Assembly (NCBI RefSeq): GCF_000766145.1
Contig: NZ_JNFB01000039.1
Coordinates: forward strand, 208,758 to 272,757
DNA: 64,000 nucleotides
From: Paenilisteria newyorkensis
GTDB taxonomy: Bacteria; Bacillota; Bacilli; Lactobacillales; Listeriaceae
Direction: 5' to 3'
Below are positions 18,001 through 24,882 of the stretch, piece by piece; within the stretch, counting starts at the first letter, position 1, and each line of letters begins with the position of its first letter. The position numbers and the translations under genes were made by a program. The notes beneath the pieces were generated by a model. It did no database searches. It saw nothing but the letters and a program-made list of their open reading frames with translations, and had not been told where the DNA came from.

Positions 18001-19185
18001 TTATTCGTGTACTTCTTCTTTTTCAAGCTCTTTCGTCACTTCGGCATGTTCCGCCGCAGCTTCTTCTAAATCGCCCCAAATGGAATCATAAACAATATCC
18101 ACAAGGCTTGCGCGCGTCACAATCCCAACTAAGCGGTTTTTCTCATCCACAACCGGGACATACTTGAACCCGCGTTTTAAAATACGTTGCATCGTGTCGC
18201 GTAATAGCGCATCTTTTCGAACGTAGAAAACATTTTTATCCAAAATATCAACAACCGATGTCGCAGTTCGGCGATTATGCTCGATAGCTTCCACATCAAT
18301 AATCCCTTTCAACACGTTCTGATCATCCGTCACAAGTAGCGTATCCACACGGCGTTCCTTCATCAGTTGAATCGCCGCTTGCAGTGATTTGTCCGCCGTA
18401 ATCGAAACAGGCGTATTATTCATGATTTGCTCTACATTCGTCACGTTCGGACGCGCCTCAATCAAGCGATCTTTCCCAATAAAGTCTTCCACAAATTTAT
18501 CAGCCGGATTTCGCAAAATCTCATCTGGCGTATCAAATTGAACGATTTCGCCACCGCGCATAATCACAATCCGATCCGCAAGTTTGATAGCCTCATCCAT
18601 ATCATGCGTAACAAAAATAATCGTTTTTCCAAGCTCCCGTTGCAAATTCTTGAATTCCTCTTGCAACGAATCACGCGTAATTGGATCAAGCGCACCAAAA
18701 GGCTCATCCATCAAAATCAAATTCTGTTCCGCAGCAAGCGCACGAAGCACACCAATCCGTTGCTGCTGACCACCACTTAACTCATATGGATAGCGGTCTA
18801 AGTACTCTTCAGGCAAATCGACCAATTTGATCAATTCCAGTGCCCGTTCATTTTTCTTCTCTTCCGACCATTTTAAAAGTTTCGGAACGAGTACAATATT
18901 TTCACGAATCGTCATATGTGGCATCAAGCCAATTTGCTGAATCACATACCCAATCGACCGACGCAATTTCACCGGATCTTCCTTCATAATATCCTTATCG
19001 TTAATAAAAATTTGGCCATTAGTCGGCTCAATTAAGCGGTTAATCATCTTCATCGTTGTTGTCTTCCCGCAACCACTTGGCCCGATAAAACAAATAAATT
19101 CGCCACGATCAATATCTAAGTTCAGATCATTGACCGCCGTTTTACCGCCCTTGTAAATTTTTGAAACATGCTCAAATCTTAGCAA
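18001..19185 (-). CDS. opuCA: OpuC osmolyte ABC transporter, ATPase with CBS domains
   Basis: A 394-residue ATPase of the OpuC transporter. Walker A GPSGCGKT (35-42), LSGGQ (136-140) and Walker B LILMDEP (156-162) are followed by two CBS domains (about 250-370), thought to sense ionic strength in the OpuA/OpuC class. The frame runs three codons further to a GTG at 19194, but that codon overlaps the ribosome site. TTG at 19185 has GGAGGTG at the right distance and gives the expected MLRFEHVSK start. A candidate SigB promoter lies about 75 bases upstream. It is the first gene of the operon. Confidence 0.96.
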   Translation of the reverse strand: MLRFEHVSKIYKGGKTAVNDLNLDIDRGEFICFIGPSGCGKTTTMKMINRLIEPTNGQIFINDKDIMKEDPVKLRRSIGYVIQQIGLMPHMTIRENIVLVPKLLKWSEEKKNERALELIKLVDLPEEYLDRYPYELSGGQQQRIGVLRALAAEQNLILMDEPFGALDPITRDSLQEEFKNLQRELGKTIIFVTHDMDEAIKLADRIVIMRGGEIVQFDTPDEILRNPADKFVEDFIGKDRLIEARPNVTNVEQIMNNTPVSITADKSLQAAIQLMKERRVDTLLVTDDQNVLKGIIDVEAIEHNRRTATSVVDILDKNVFYVRKDALLRDTMQRILKRGFKYVPVVDEKNRLVGIVTRASLVDIVYDSIWGDLEEAAAEHAEVTKELEKEEVHE

Positions 19186-19269
19186 TCTAGACACCTCCGA
19201 GTTTATTAGCTAGCATAATCGCTAGTGTGAAGCTTTGAATCAACGACCCCTTTGACCCACGACGTATGT

Positions 19270-19295
19270 ATTCCCATCTCAGTCTATAACGAAAC
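19270..19295 (-). promoter_or_regulatory. Candidate SigB promoter of opuCABCD
   Basis: On the minus strand GTTTCG (19290-19295) and GGGAAT (19270-19275) are 14 bases apart, matching the general stress sigma factor pattern GTTT-N12-15-GGGWAW. It lies about 75 bases before the opuCA start. opuC is SigB-dependent in Listeria (known), which supports the call. Confidence 0.65.
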
Positions 19296-19530
19296 ATTTC
19301 ATAGAGCAAGAAAATACGATGGAAAAACTTATCAATAAAAAGAAATAAAAGCTGGGAATTAGCGCTTCTCAACTTTTAACTGGTTGTATAATCAGAACAC
19401 AGTTACAGCGAGTAAGAAATCAAAACGTTGATCCTATTCCAAATAACACAGCCCTTTCTAAACCCCATTATAACGTAACCAAAATCAAAAAGCGAACGCC
19501 CACGCCTCATATGTGCCTATTCAGATAGAA

Positions 19531-19578
19531 AAAAGCTCCACCAAATGCACTACTCATAGGCACTTAGGGAACTTTTAA
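19531..19578 (-). terminator. Probable terminator after thiW
   Basis: AAAAGTTCC pairs with GGAGCTTTT across a structured loop and is followed by TTC on the minus strand, about 45 bases after the thiW stop. The 438-base gap between opuCA and thiW otherwise holds the opuC promoter; I see no gene there. Confidence 0.55.
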
Positions 19579-19623
19579 AATTTCTTATAAAAAACAAGAT
19601 TTACATGTTGAAATGAAGGCATT

Positions 19624-20121
19624 TTAGTCGAATAATGACCGATTCGTGAGTTTCAATCGAGTATCCATTTTCCTGAGAATAGCAAAGCCAATCAGCGCTC
19701 CAATGAGAGAACTCAGGAAGAAAGACGGAATAAACACCCAGATTGTCATTTGCTGTGTCAGAAATAATCGAGCAATCGGATAACATATCAAAGCACCGAG
19801 AATCCCCGTTCCGACAATTTCGCCGACAGCAGCCAGCCAAAACTTTTTCGTATATTTGTAGAGCATCCCCGCGCACAACGCACCAACCATACTCCCAGGA
19901 AATGCAAACACTGTGCCTGTTCCGAATAGATTACGCAGTACAGAGGTGCCAAACGCTTGCGCCACAGCATATCCAGGTCCAAGTATCACGGCGCTAACCA
20001 AGTTTACCAAATGCTGCACGGGAGCAATTTTTGCAAAGCCGACTGGCACAAAAATAAAACTACTTCCGACAAAAGAAATCGCAATAAGCATCGCCGTATA
20101 AAGCCATTTTTTTAGCACCAT
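19624..20121 (-). CDS. thiW: ECF transporter S component ThiW
   Basis: A 165-residue membrane protein with five or six hydrophobic segments. It begins KKWLYTAMLIAISFVGSSFIFVPVG and contains PVQHLVNLVSAVILGPGYAVAQAF and GTVFAFPGSMVGALCAG, typical of ThiW, the substrate-binding subunit for the thiamine precursor hydroxyethylthiazole in energy-coupling-factor transporters. Its start lies 2 bases after thiT, and both are under the TPP riboswitch, which supports the assignment. The shared EcfAA'T module must be encoded elsewhere. Confidence 0.9.
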   Translation of the reverse strand: MVLKKWLYTAMLIAISFVGSSFIFVPVGFAKIAPVQHLVNLVSAVILGPGYAVAQAFGTSVLRNLFGTGTVFAFPGSMVGALCAGMLYKYTKKFWLAAVGEIVGTGILGALICYPIARLFLTQQMTIWVFIPSFFLSSLIGALIGFAILRKMDTRLKLTNRSLFD

Positions 20122-20123
20122 GA

Positions 20124-20684
20124 TTATTTAGGTAAAAACAGCTTCGGTGAGATTTTCATCAGGATGGAAACAATGATTCCTGCCACGATAATCGTTGCGA
20201 TACAACTCGCACCATTCATCACGATTGAGAACAATTGCGCGGACCAACCTTTGAAAGCATAAGCTCCCCAAAACAAGACACCCGCAAGATAATGCCAGAA
20301 ATAACGGGCCACGCCGCCAATAACCATCGTTCCCCAAGCCCAGCCAATCGCTTTGCCTAACTTCTCCTCTTTCAGATAACCACGAACTTGTACCGCAAAA
20401 ACACCAGCAAAAGCAATAAACGCAAACGCTACAATATACTCTAGAAATCCTTGCAGCGGACTCAAAATATAGGCTTTCCCTGTCACAAAATGAAGCAACC
20501 CCCACAATAATCCAGAAAAACCAGCAGCCCAAAAGCCACGTCTAATCGCAATGATATACATCGGAATCATACCAAGAGATATCGAAAAAGATGATCCAAT
20601 ATCAAGCGGAATAAAACTGAGGACCATTGCTAGTGCTGCAAATATAGCACATTCTAACATCGTCAATAATCGCGTATTACGCAT
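20124..20684 (-). CDS. thiT: ECF transporter S component ThiT (thiamine)
   Basis: A 186-residue six-helix membrane protein. The N-terminal segment RLLTMLECAIFAALAMVLSFIPLDIG and LQGFLEYIVAFAFIAFAGVF with its acidic residue are ThiT hallmarks (thiamine-binding Glu/aromatic residues). A later WHYLAGVLFWGAYAF also fits. It binds thiamine for uptake by the energy-coupling factor complex. The start is ATG at 20684 with GAGAGGGG upstream. A TPP riboswitch precedes it and thiW follows. Confidence 0.93.
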   Translation of the reverse strand: MRNTRLLTMLECAIFAALAMVLSFIPLDIGSSFSISLGMIPMYIIAIRRGFWAAGFSGLLWGLLHFVTGKAYILSPLQGFLEYIVAFAFIAFAGVFAVQVRGYLKEEKLGKAIGWAWGTMVIGGVARYFWHYLAGVLFWGAYAFKGWSAQLFSIVMNGASCIATIIVAGIIVSILMKISPKLFLPK

Positions 20685-20775
20685 AAAAAATACCCCTCTC
20701 TTTTTTTGGTAAAAAACGTACCGCAGAAGAAAGGAGTCATATCGTCAAATTATGTATCAGATACCACTTCATTCG

Positions 20776-20866
20776 CCACAATCCCTACGCTCGTATTAAC
20801 GAACAGGTTCAAAGGGTCAGAATCCTAAAAATCAGGAATCAATCTCAGCCAAGGCCCCCCCTGTGG
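20776..20866 (-). promoter_or_regulatory. TPP riboswitch controlling thiT-thiW
   Basis: On the minus strand the conserved TPP-aptamer elements appear in order: GGGGGGCC..GGCTGAGA, then ACCCTTTGAACCTG and GTTAATACGAGCGTAGGGA. CCACAG and TTGTGG close the P1 stem. No clear intrinsic terminator follows before the thiT ribosome site, so control may be at translation or through a less obvious structure. Confidence 0.96.
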
Positions 20867-20889
20867 TAACGTCTCGAGATAGTTGCTTA

Positions 20890-21040
20890 CTCGATATAAA
20901 TCGGCGACAAGCATTCGCATTCTGGTAGTTTCGCGGACTTCCGGTTCTCACATACACCAGTATGCTCCGCTTCCGGCTTCCTCGAAACTACCAGAATACA
21001 AACGCTTTCGCTCGATTTGTGTAAAGCGATATTTAGAACC
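20890..21040. repeat. Dispersed repeat family 2, copy R1, with 15-base inverted repeat
   Basis: A 15-base perfect inverted repeat, ATTCTGGTAGTTTCG (20919-20933) and its complement (20983-20997), encloses CGGACTTCCGG...GGCTTCC. The outer flanks AAATCGGCGACAAGC and CTCGATTTGTGTAAAGC recur at 62863-62897. In reverse orientation the whole resembles 37950-38240. The 614-base gap between thiT and the ABC-F gene holds the TPP riboswitch, this repeat and a leader hairpin; no gene is seen. Confidence 0.75.
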
Positions 21041-21106
21041 TATCCCAAAACAAAAGAAAGATTCCCAATCTATCGTTCAAAGAGTATAACAACTATCAAA
21101 TATCCA

Positions 21107-21167
21107 AATAAACCAGCCAAGTTTTGTAATCTCGGCGACTTATTTGTTTATCTGGTTTTATTATAAC
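21107..21167 (+). promoter_or_regulatory. Hairpin in the leader region of the ABC-F gene
   Basis: AATAAACCAG can pair with CTGGTTTTATT across about 35 bases, some 130 bases before the ABC-F start, with ATAACAGCAATTTTT downstream. ABC-F genes are often preceded by attenuators, but no leader peptide or antiterminator was worked out here, and it may simply end transcription from upstream. Confidence 0.35.
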
Positions 21168-21298
21168 AGCAATTTTTAGAAAGTCCAGCCCCCTGCTCTT
21201 TCATTGCGTGCTCATTCATGATAGAATAGGAGTAATTGCGTTTTTGGCATTCAATATGAAAATTTCAGTTGAAAACGCGCGAATTTGGGAGGACGAAA

Positions 21299-22900
21299 AT
21301 GTTAACTGTAAATAATGTATCTTTACGTTTTGGCGATAAAAAATTATTTGAAGATGTTTCGATTAAATTTACACCTGGGAATTGTTACGGCTTGATTGGT
21401 GCGAACGGCGCTGGTAAATCTACTTTCTTAAAAGTACTTTCTGGTGAGCTGGATTCACAAAGTGGTAATGTGCATATCCCTGCTGGCGAACGCTTGACTG
21501 TTTTGAAGCAAGATCATTTCCAATATGATGAAGAAGTTGTTCTAAAAACAGTTATTCGTGGACATGAGCAATTGTTCAAAATCATGGAAGAAAAAGACGC
21601 GATTTATTCTAAAGAAGATTTCAGTGATGCGGATGGTATTCGTGCGGCAGAACTTGAAGGTGAATTTGCAGAGCTTGACGGTTGGGACGCAGAGCCAGAA
21701 GCAGCTGTTTTGCTTAGTGGTCTTGGTATTACGACCGATTTACATGATAAATTAATGAAAGACCTTACGGGTGGCGACAAAGTGAAAGTTTTGCTAGCAC
21801 AAGCGCTGTTTGGCAAACCTGACATCTTGCTTCTCGATGAGCCTACCAACCATCTGGACATCAAAGCGATCCATTGGTTAGAAGAGTTCTTAATCAACTT
21901 TGAGAATACCGTTATCGTTGTTTCCCATGACCGTCACTTCTTAAATAAAGTTTGTACGCATATTGCCGATCTTGATTTCAGCAAAATTAAGCTGTATGTT
22001 GGTAACTATGATTTCTGGTATGAATCTAGCCAATTAGCGCAAACAATGATGGGCGACCGCAACAAGAAGAAAGAGGAGAAAATCAAGGAATTGGAAGCCT
22101 TTATCGCACGTTTCTCGGCCAACGCTTCGAAATCTAAACAAGCAACCAGCCGTAAGAAAATGCTCGATAAAATCACGCTTGAGGACATCCAACCTTCGAG
22201 CCGTCGCTATCCGTTCGTACAATTCAATCCTGACCGCGAAGTTGGGAATGATCTCCTTACTGTAACGAATCTTTCTAAGACGATTGATGGCGTGAAAGTG
22301 CTTGATAACGTTAGCTTTATCATCAATCGTAATGACAAAGTTGCCCTTGTTGGTGACGATGAAGTTGCAAAAACAGTATTTTTCCAAATCCTTGCTGGCG
22401 AAATGGAACCAGATGAAGGCGAATATAAATGGGGCGTAACAACAACACAAAGCTACTTCCCGAAAGATAACTCGGAATTTTTCGAGGAAAACGATCTAAA
22501 CCTTGTAGAATGGTTACGTCAATATTCTCCACAAGACGATAGTGAAGCCTTCCTTCGCGGTTTCCTTGGCCGTATGCTATTTAGTGGCGACGAAGTGTTG
22601 AAGAAAGTTCGCGTTCTTTCCGGTGGTGAGAAAGTTCGTTGTATGCTATCGAAAAACATGCTTTCTGGCGCAAACGTACTATTGATGGACGAACCTACCA
22701 ACCATTTAGACTTAGAATCCATTACAGCGCTAAATAACGGCATGATTCAATTTAAAGGCGCGATGATTTTCGCATCACATGATCATCAGTTCTTACAAAG
22801 TGTCGCGACTCGTATCGTCAACCTTTCGAAAGATCAGTTCTACAATAAAGAAATTTCATATGATGAGTATCTTGCGGAAGCATTGAATGTAACCGAGTAA
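21299..22900 (+). CDS. ABC-F family ATPase (YkpA/YbiT-like)
   Basis: A 533-residue soluble protein with two ABC domains and no membrane part, as in translation-associated ABC-F factors. Domain 1: Walker A GANGAGKST, LTGGDKVKVLLAQAL, LLLDEPTNHLD. The linker (about 240-310) is Lys/Glu-rich, as in the P-site tRNA interaction motif. Domain 2 keeps LSGGEKVRCML and LLMDEPTNHLD, but its P-loop reads VGDDEVAKT instead of GxNGxGKS/T, a departure seen in this subgroup. ATG at 21299, with GGGAGG 6 bases upstream, is chosen over an ATG-like start ten codons earlier. It is monocistronic with a strong terminator. Confidence 0.92.
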   Translation: MLTVNNVSLRFGDKKLFEDVSIKFTPGNCYGLIGANGAGKSTFLKVLSGELDSQSGNVHIPAGERLTVLKQDHFQYDEEVVLKTVIRGHEQLFKIMEEKDAIYSKEDFSDADGIRAAELEGEFAELDGWDAEPEAAVLLSGLGITTDLHDKLMKDLTGGDKVKVLLAQALFGKPDILLLDEPTNHLDIKAIHWLEEFLINFENTVIVVSHDRHFLNKVCTHIADLDFSKIKLYVGNYDFWYESSQLAQTMMGDRNKKKEEKIKELEAFIARFSANASKSKQATSRKKMLDKITLEDIQPSSRRYPFVQFNPDREVGNDLLTVTNLSKTIDGVKVLDNVSFIINRNDKVALVGDDEVAKTVFFQILAGEMEPDEGEYKWGVTTTQSYFPKDNSEFFEENDLNLVEWLRQYSPQDDSEAFLRGFLGRMLFSGDEVLKKVRVLSGGEKVRCMLSKNMLSGANVLLMDEPTNHLDLESITALNNGMIQFKGAMIFASHDHQFLQSVATRIVNLSKDQFYNKEISYDEYLAEALNVTE

Positions 22901-22912
22901 GCTATACGTTTA

Positions 22913-22956
22913 AAAAGCAGTAGAATGGCCTCTAAGTTGGCTGTTCTACTGCTTTT
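22913..22956. terminator. Bidirectional terminator between ABC-F and GNAT genes
   Basis: A perfect 13-base stem, AAAAGCAGTAGAA against TTCTACTGCTTTT, followed by GTGTTTCTG on the plus strand and preceded by TTTAA. It separates two convergent genes. Confidence 0.88.
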
Positions 22957-23456
22957 GTGTTTCTGCTCATGATATACGTATCGTAATAATTTCCATCTGA
23001 TAACTTCTTATCCGCTTTCAGACAGCCTTCGATTTCAAAGCCGAATTTTGTGTAGATATCTATGGCTTTACGGTTCGTTTCGAGGACTGTGAGCGTGATT
23101 TTTCGGATTTCATTTTCATCCGCCCAATGTATTGATTTTCTGAGTAATTCCGAGCCTAAGCCTTGACCCCAATGATTTTTTAGCACAGCCACTCCGAACG
23201 TTACTTTATGCTTGGAACGTTTAAGGTCAGTCCCTTCACACCTTGAAAAACCGACAAGTTCTCCTGCTCGTTCTGCTACTAAAAACAAGTTGGTTGGCGC
23301 GACCGTGTCCACTTGTATTATTTCTCGAAAACCGGCTTCATCAATGATACCCTCGCCTTGTTCCCTATCTAGATTTTCCGTTTCTCCGTCAATTTGTAAC
23401 CGAATTTTAGCTAATTCTGCTGCGTCTCCTATTTCAGCTAACCGAACTGTATACAT
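22932..23456 (-). CDS. GNAT-family N-acetyltransferase
   Basis: A 174-residue acetyltransferase of the RimI/RimL-like GNAT fold. It opens YTVRLAEIGDAAELAKI. The acetyl-CoA pyrophosphate loop is in LKNHWGQGLGSELL (about residues 100-113), and NRKAIDIYTKFGFEIEG is the conserved C-terminal part. The acceptor is unknown. ATG at 23456 follows GGGGAGG by 7 bases; the frame extends 12 codons further without a site. Confidence 0.88.
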   Translation of the reverse strand: MYTVRLAEIGDAAELAKIRLQIDGETENLDREQGEGIIDEAGFREIIQVDTVAPTNLFLVAERAGELVGFSRCEGTDLKRSKHKVTFGVAVLKNHWGQGLGSELLRKSIHWADENEIRKITLTVLETNRKAIDIYTKFGFEIEGCLKADKKLSDGNYYDTYIMSRNTKAVEQPT

Positions 23457-23480
23457 CGAGTTTCCTCCCCGAGACAAAAA

Positions 23481-23517
23481 AGCACTTTCCACCAGGTTTC
23501 CCAGATAAGAAAGCGCT
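23481..23517 (-). terminator. Terminator after membrane-anchored protein gene
   Basis: On the minus strand AGCGCTTTC pairs with GAAAGTGCT and is followed by TTTTTTGTC, directly downstream of the 23523-24173 gene. Confidence 0.8.
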
Positions 23518-23522
23518 ATTTG

Positions 23523-24173
23523 CTATTTTTTCAAATTAATTCGTCCTGTATCACTTTTGAGTAACTTATCCTTGTTGTACGTCGACCATGAAAATTCGAA
23601 CCATTCAATGTCCGATACCTTGTCCAATTTATCTAACGGAAACACGATGGTGCCTTTAATTGTAGCTCCAGGCTTCATTTTGCCATCTATAAGATCTGAT
23701 AGAATAATATCAGCCGCTAATTGCTGACCGTTGACTGTCGTTAATTCGCCTTGTAACGGATAGCTTAGCAGTTCATTTTTTGTGTTGTTTTTGATTTCAA
23801 TGGCGATCGTTAATGTACCCGGCATATCTTTGTCTTCCATTGTCGAGTGAACCACTTTTTTCTCGACGGCGACCGTTGAAATTTTCTTATCCATACCGTC
23901 AGCATTGTTGTGCCAGTTCACGTTGTATGTTTCTTTTCCCTCTGATTTCGTGTTGCCATTCTTGCTGTCAGAGGAATACGTTGCGACTTGTTGCTGCAGC
24001 TTAGTATAGTTACCGAATGAGATAAATATGCCGATAATGGAAGCGATAATAATAAGACTCGCGCCACTCACGACGTAAATTCCAATTTTGCGTTTAGATT
24101 GGGCGAATAGCATGATGAGTCCAACGATGAACGCTAGAAATGCAAAACCCAGTAATGTTAACCAAATGGCCAT
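23523..24173 (-). CDS. Membrane-anchored protein with extracellular DUF4352-like domain
   Basis: A 216-residue protein with two N-terminal membrane helices (about 2-23 and 31-53), then a low-complexity linker, SSDSKNGNTKSEGKE, and a beta-rich domain (about 85-215) with GTLTIAIEIKNNTKNELLSYP, reminiscent of DUF4352/telokin-like immunoglobulin folds of Firmicute envelope proteins. The function is unknown. It is a single gene with its own terminator. Confidence 0.7.
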   Translation of the reverse strand: MAIWLTLLGFAFLAFIVGLIMLFAQSKRKIGIYVVSGASLIIIASIIGIFISFGNYTKLQQQVATYSSDSKNGNTKSEGKETYNVNWHNNADGMDKKISTVAVEKKVVHSTMEDKDMPGTLTIAIEIKNNTKNELLSYPLQGELTTVNGQQLAADIILSDLIDGKMKPGATIKGTIVFPLDKLDKVSDIEWFEFSWSTYNKDKLLKSDTGRINLKK

Positions 24174-24228
24174 GTTTTAACTCTCCTTGCTTGATTGTTA
24201 TTCTTGTACTATAACATATGTTGAAGCT

Positions 24229-24300
24229 CTTATAAAGCATCTTTTACTGCATGAGAGCGCAGCGAGCAGGTAATCCTTCAGTAGCTCTTATAAAGCATAC
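24229..24300. repeat. Repeat family 1, shortened copy C
   Basis: Begins and ends with GCTCTTATAAAGCAT. It contains TGCATGAGAGCGCAGCGAGC and AGGTAATCC, matching the second half of copies A and B. It lies directly upstream of the membrane-anchored protein gene. Confidence 0.65.
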
Positions 24301-24340
24301 TCCGCCGAATTTAGTCTTTGCAGGATATTTATTCATGGAA

Positions 24341-24388
24341 AACGTCGCTTTAGCTCCTTGGAATTTGGAGTTAAAGCGACGTTTTTTT
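24341..24388 (+). terminator. Strong terminator-like hairpin without an assigned gene
   Basis: AACGTCGCTTTAGCTCC pairs with GGAGTTAAAGCGACG (one bulge) and is followed by GTTTTTTTG on the plus strand. No plus-strand gene precedes it. On the minus strand it could end read-through from rnjB. It may also mark the 3' end of a small RNA. Confidence 0.7.
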
Positions 24389-24401
24389 GTTGTGGGTGTT
24401 A

Positions 24402-24491
24402 TGTTGTGGCTCTTATGAGGCATCATTTGCCGATTTAGAGCCTCAATATGCATGAGAACGCAGTGAGCATGTAATCCATCAGTGGCTCTTA
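24402..24491. repeat. Repeat family 1, copy B
   Basis: Partner of 2644-2733, with 84 of 90 positions identical. A diverged fragment of the same family (TTGTTGTGGTTCTTAG...AACCTCAATATGCAG) recurs at about 24695-24750. The 709-base gap between the membrane protein and rnjB is filled by copies C and B, this fragment and the hairpin repeat E2; no gene is supported. Confidence 0.8.
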
Positions 24492-24780
24492 TCCGCCAAG
24501 CACTGAACCATCACAACTCAAATATTGAAACGCCATGTTTTAAAGCATTCAATCATGCCCAGCATCCTGTTCCACGCCCCCGATCTACCTTCAAGAACCA
24601 AACTAATAATAATCCAGTAGTTCTCCCTAACCTAGCAATCACGGGTTGCGGGAACGCGCCGATTTTTGACGTATCACTGTTTCCAGATCTAGCTTTGTTG
24701 TGGTTCTTAGAAAGCGTCGTTTGCTTTGTTAGAACCTCAATATGCAGTTGAATGTAATGAAACTGCCTTCCTTTTAAATA

Positions 24781-24880
24781 GCCTCTCGGAAATTTCGGTG
24801 CCTCCGTAAAAGTCAAAAGAGGACTTTTACGGAGGCACCTAACAAATTTTTTCGGGTCTAAACGGGCCGTTTCAACTTTT
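24781..24880 (-). terminator. Repeat E2 with perfect 18-base hairpin at rnjB 3' end
   Basis: GGTGCCTCCGTAAAAGTC (24797-24814) is perfectly complementary to 24822-24839 across a 7-base loop. On the plus strand TAACAAATTTTTT follows. On the minus strand only a weak T tract follows (CGAAATTTCC), so whether it terminates or stabilises the rnjB transcript is open. The block is homologous to 2843-2946. Confidence 0.65.
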
Positions 24881-24882
24881 CA

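Noticed and set aside
24482..24816. Two overlapping frames of 87-89 codons in opposite directions
   Set aside because: They lie in repeated non-coding DNA and show neither ribosome sites nor plausible proteins.
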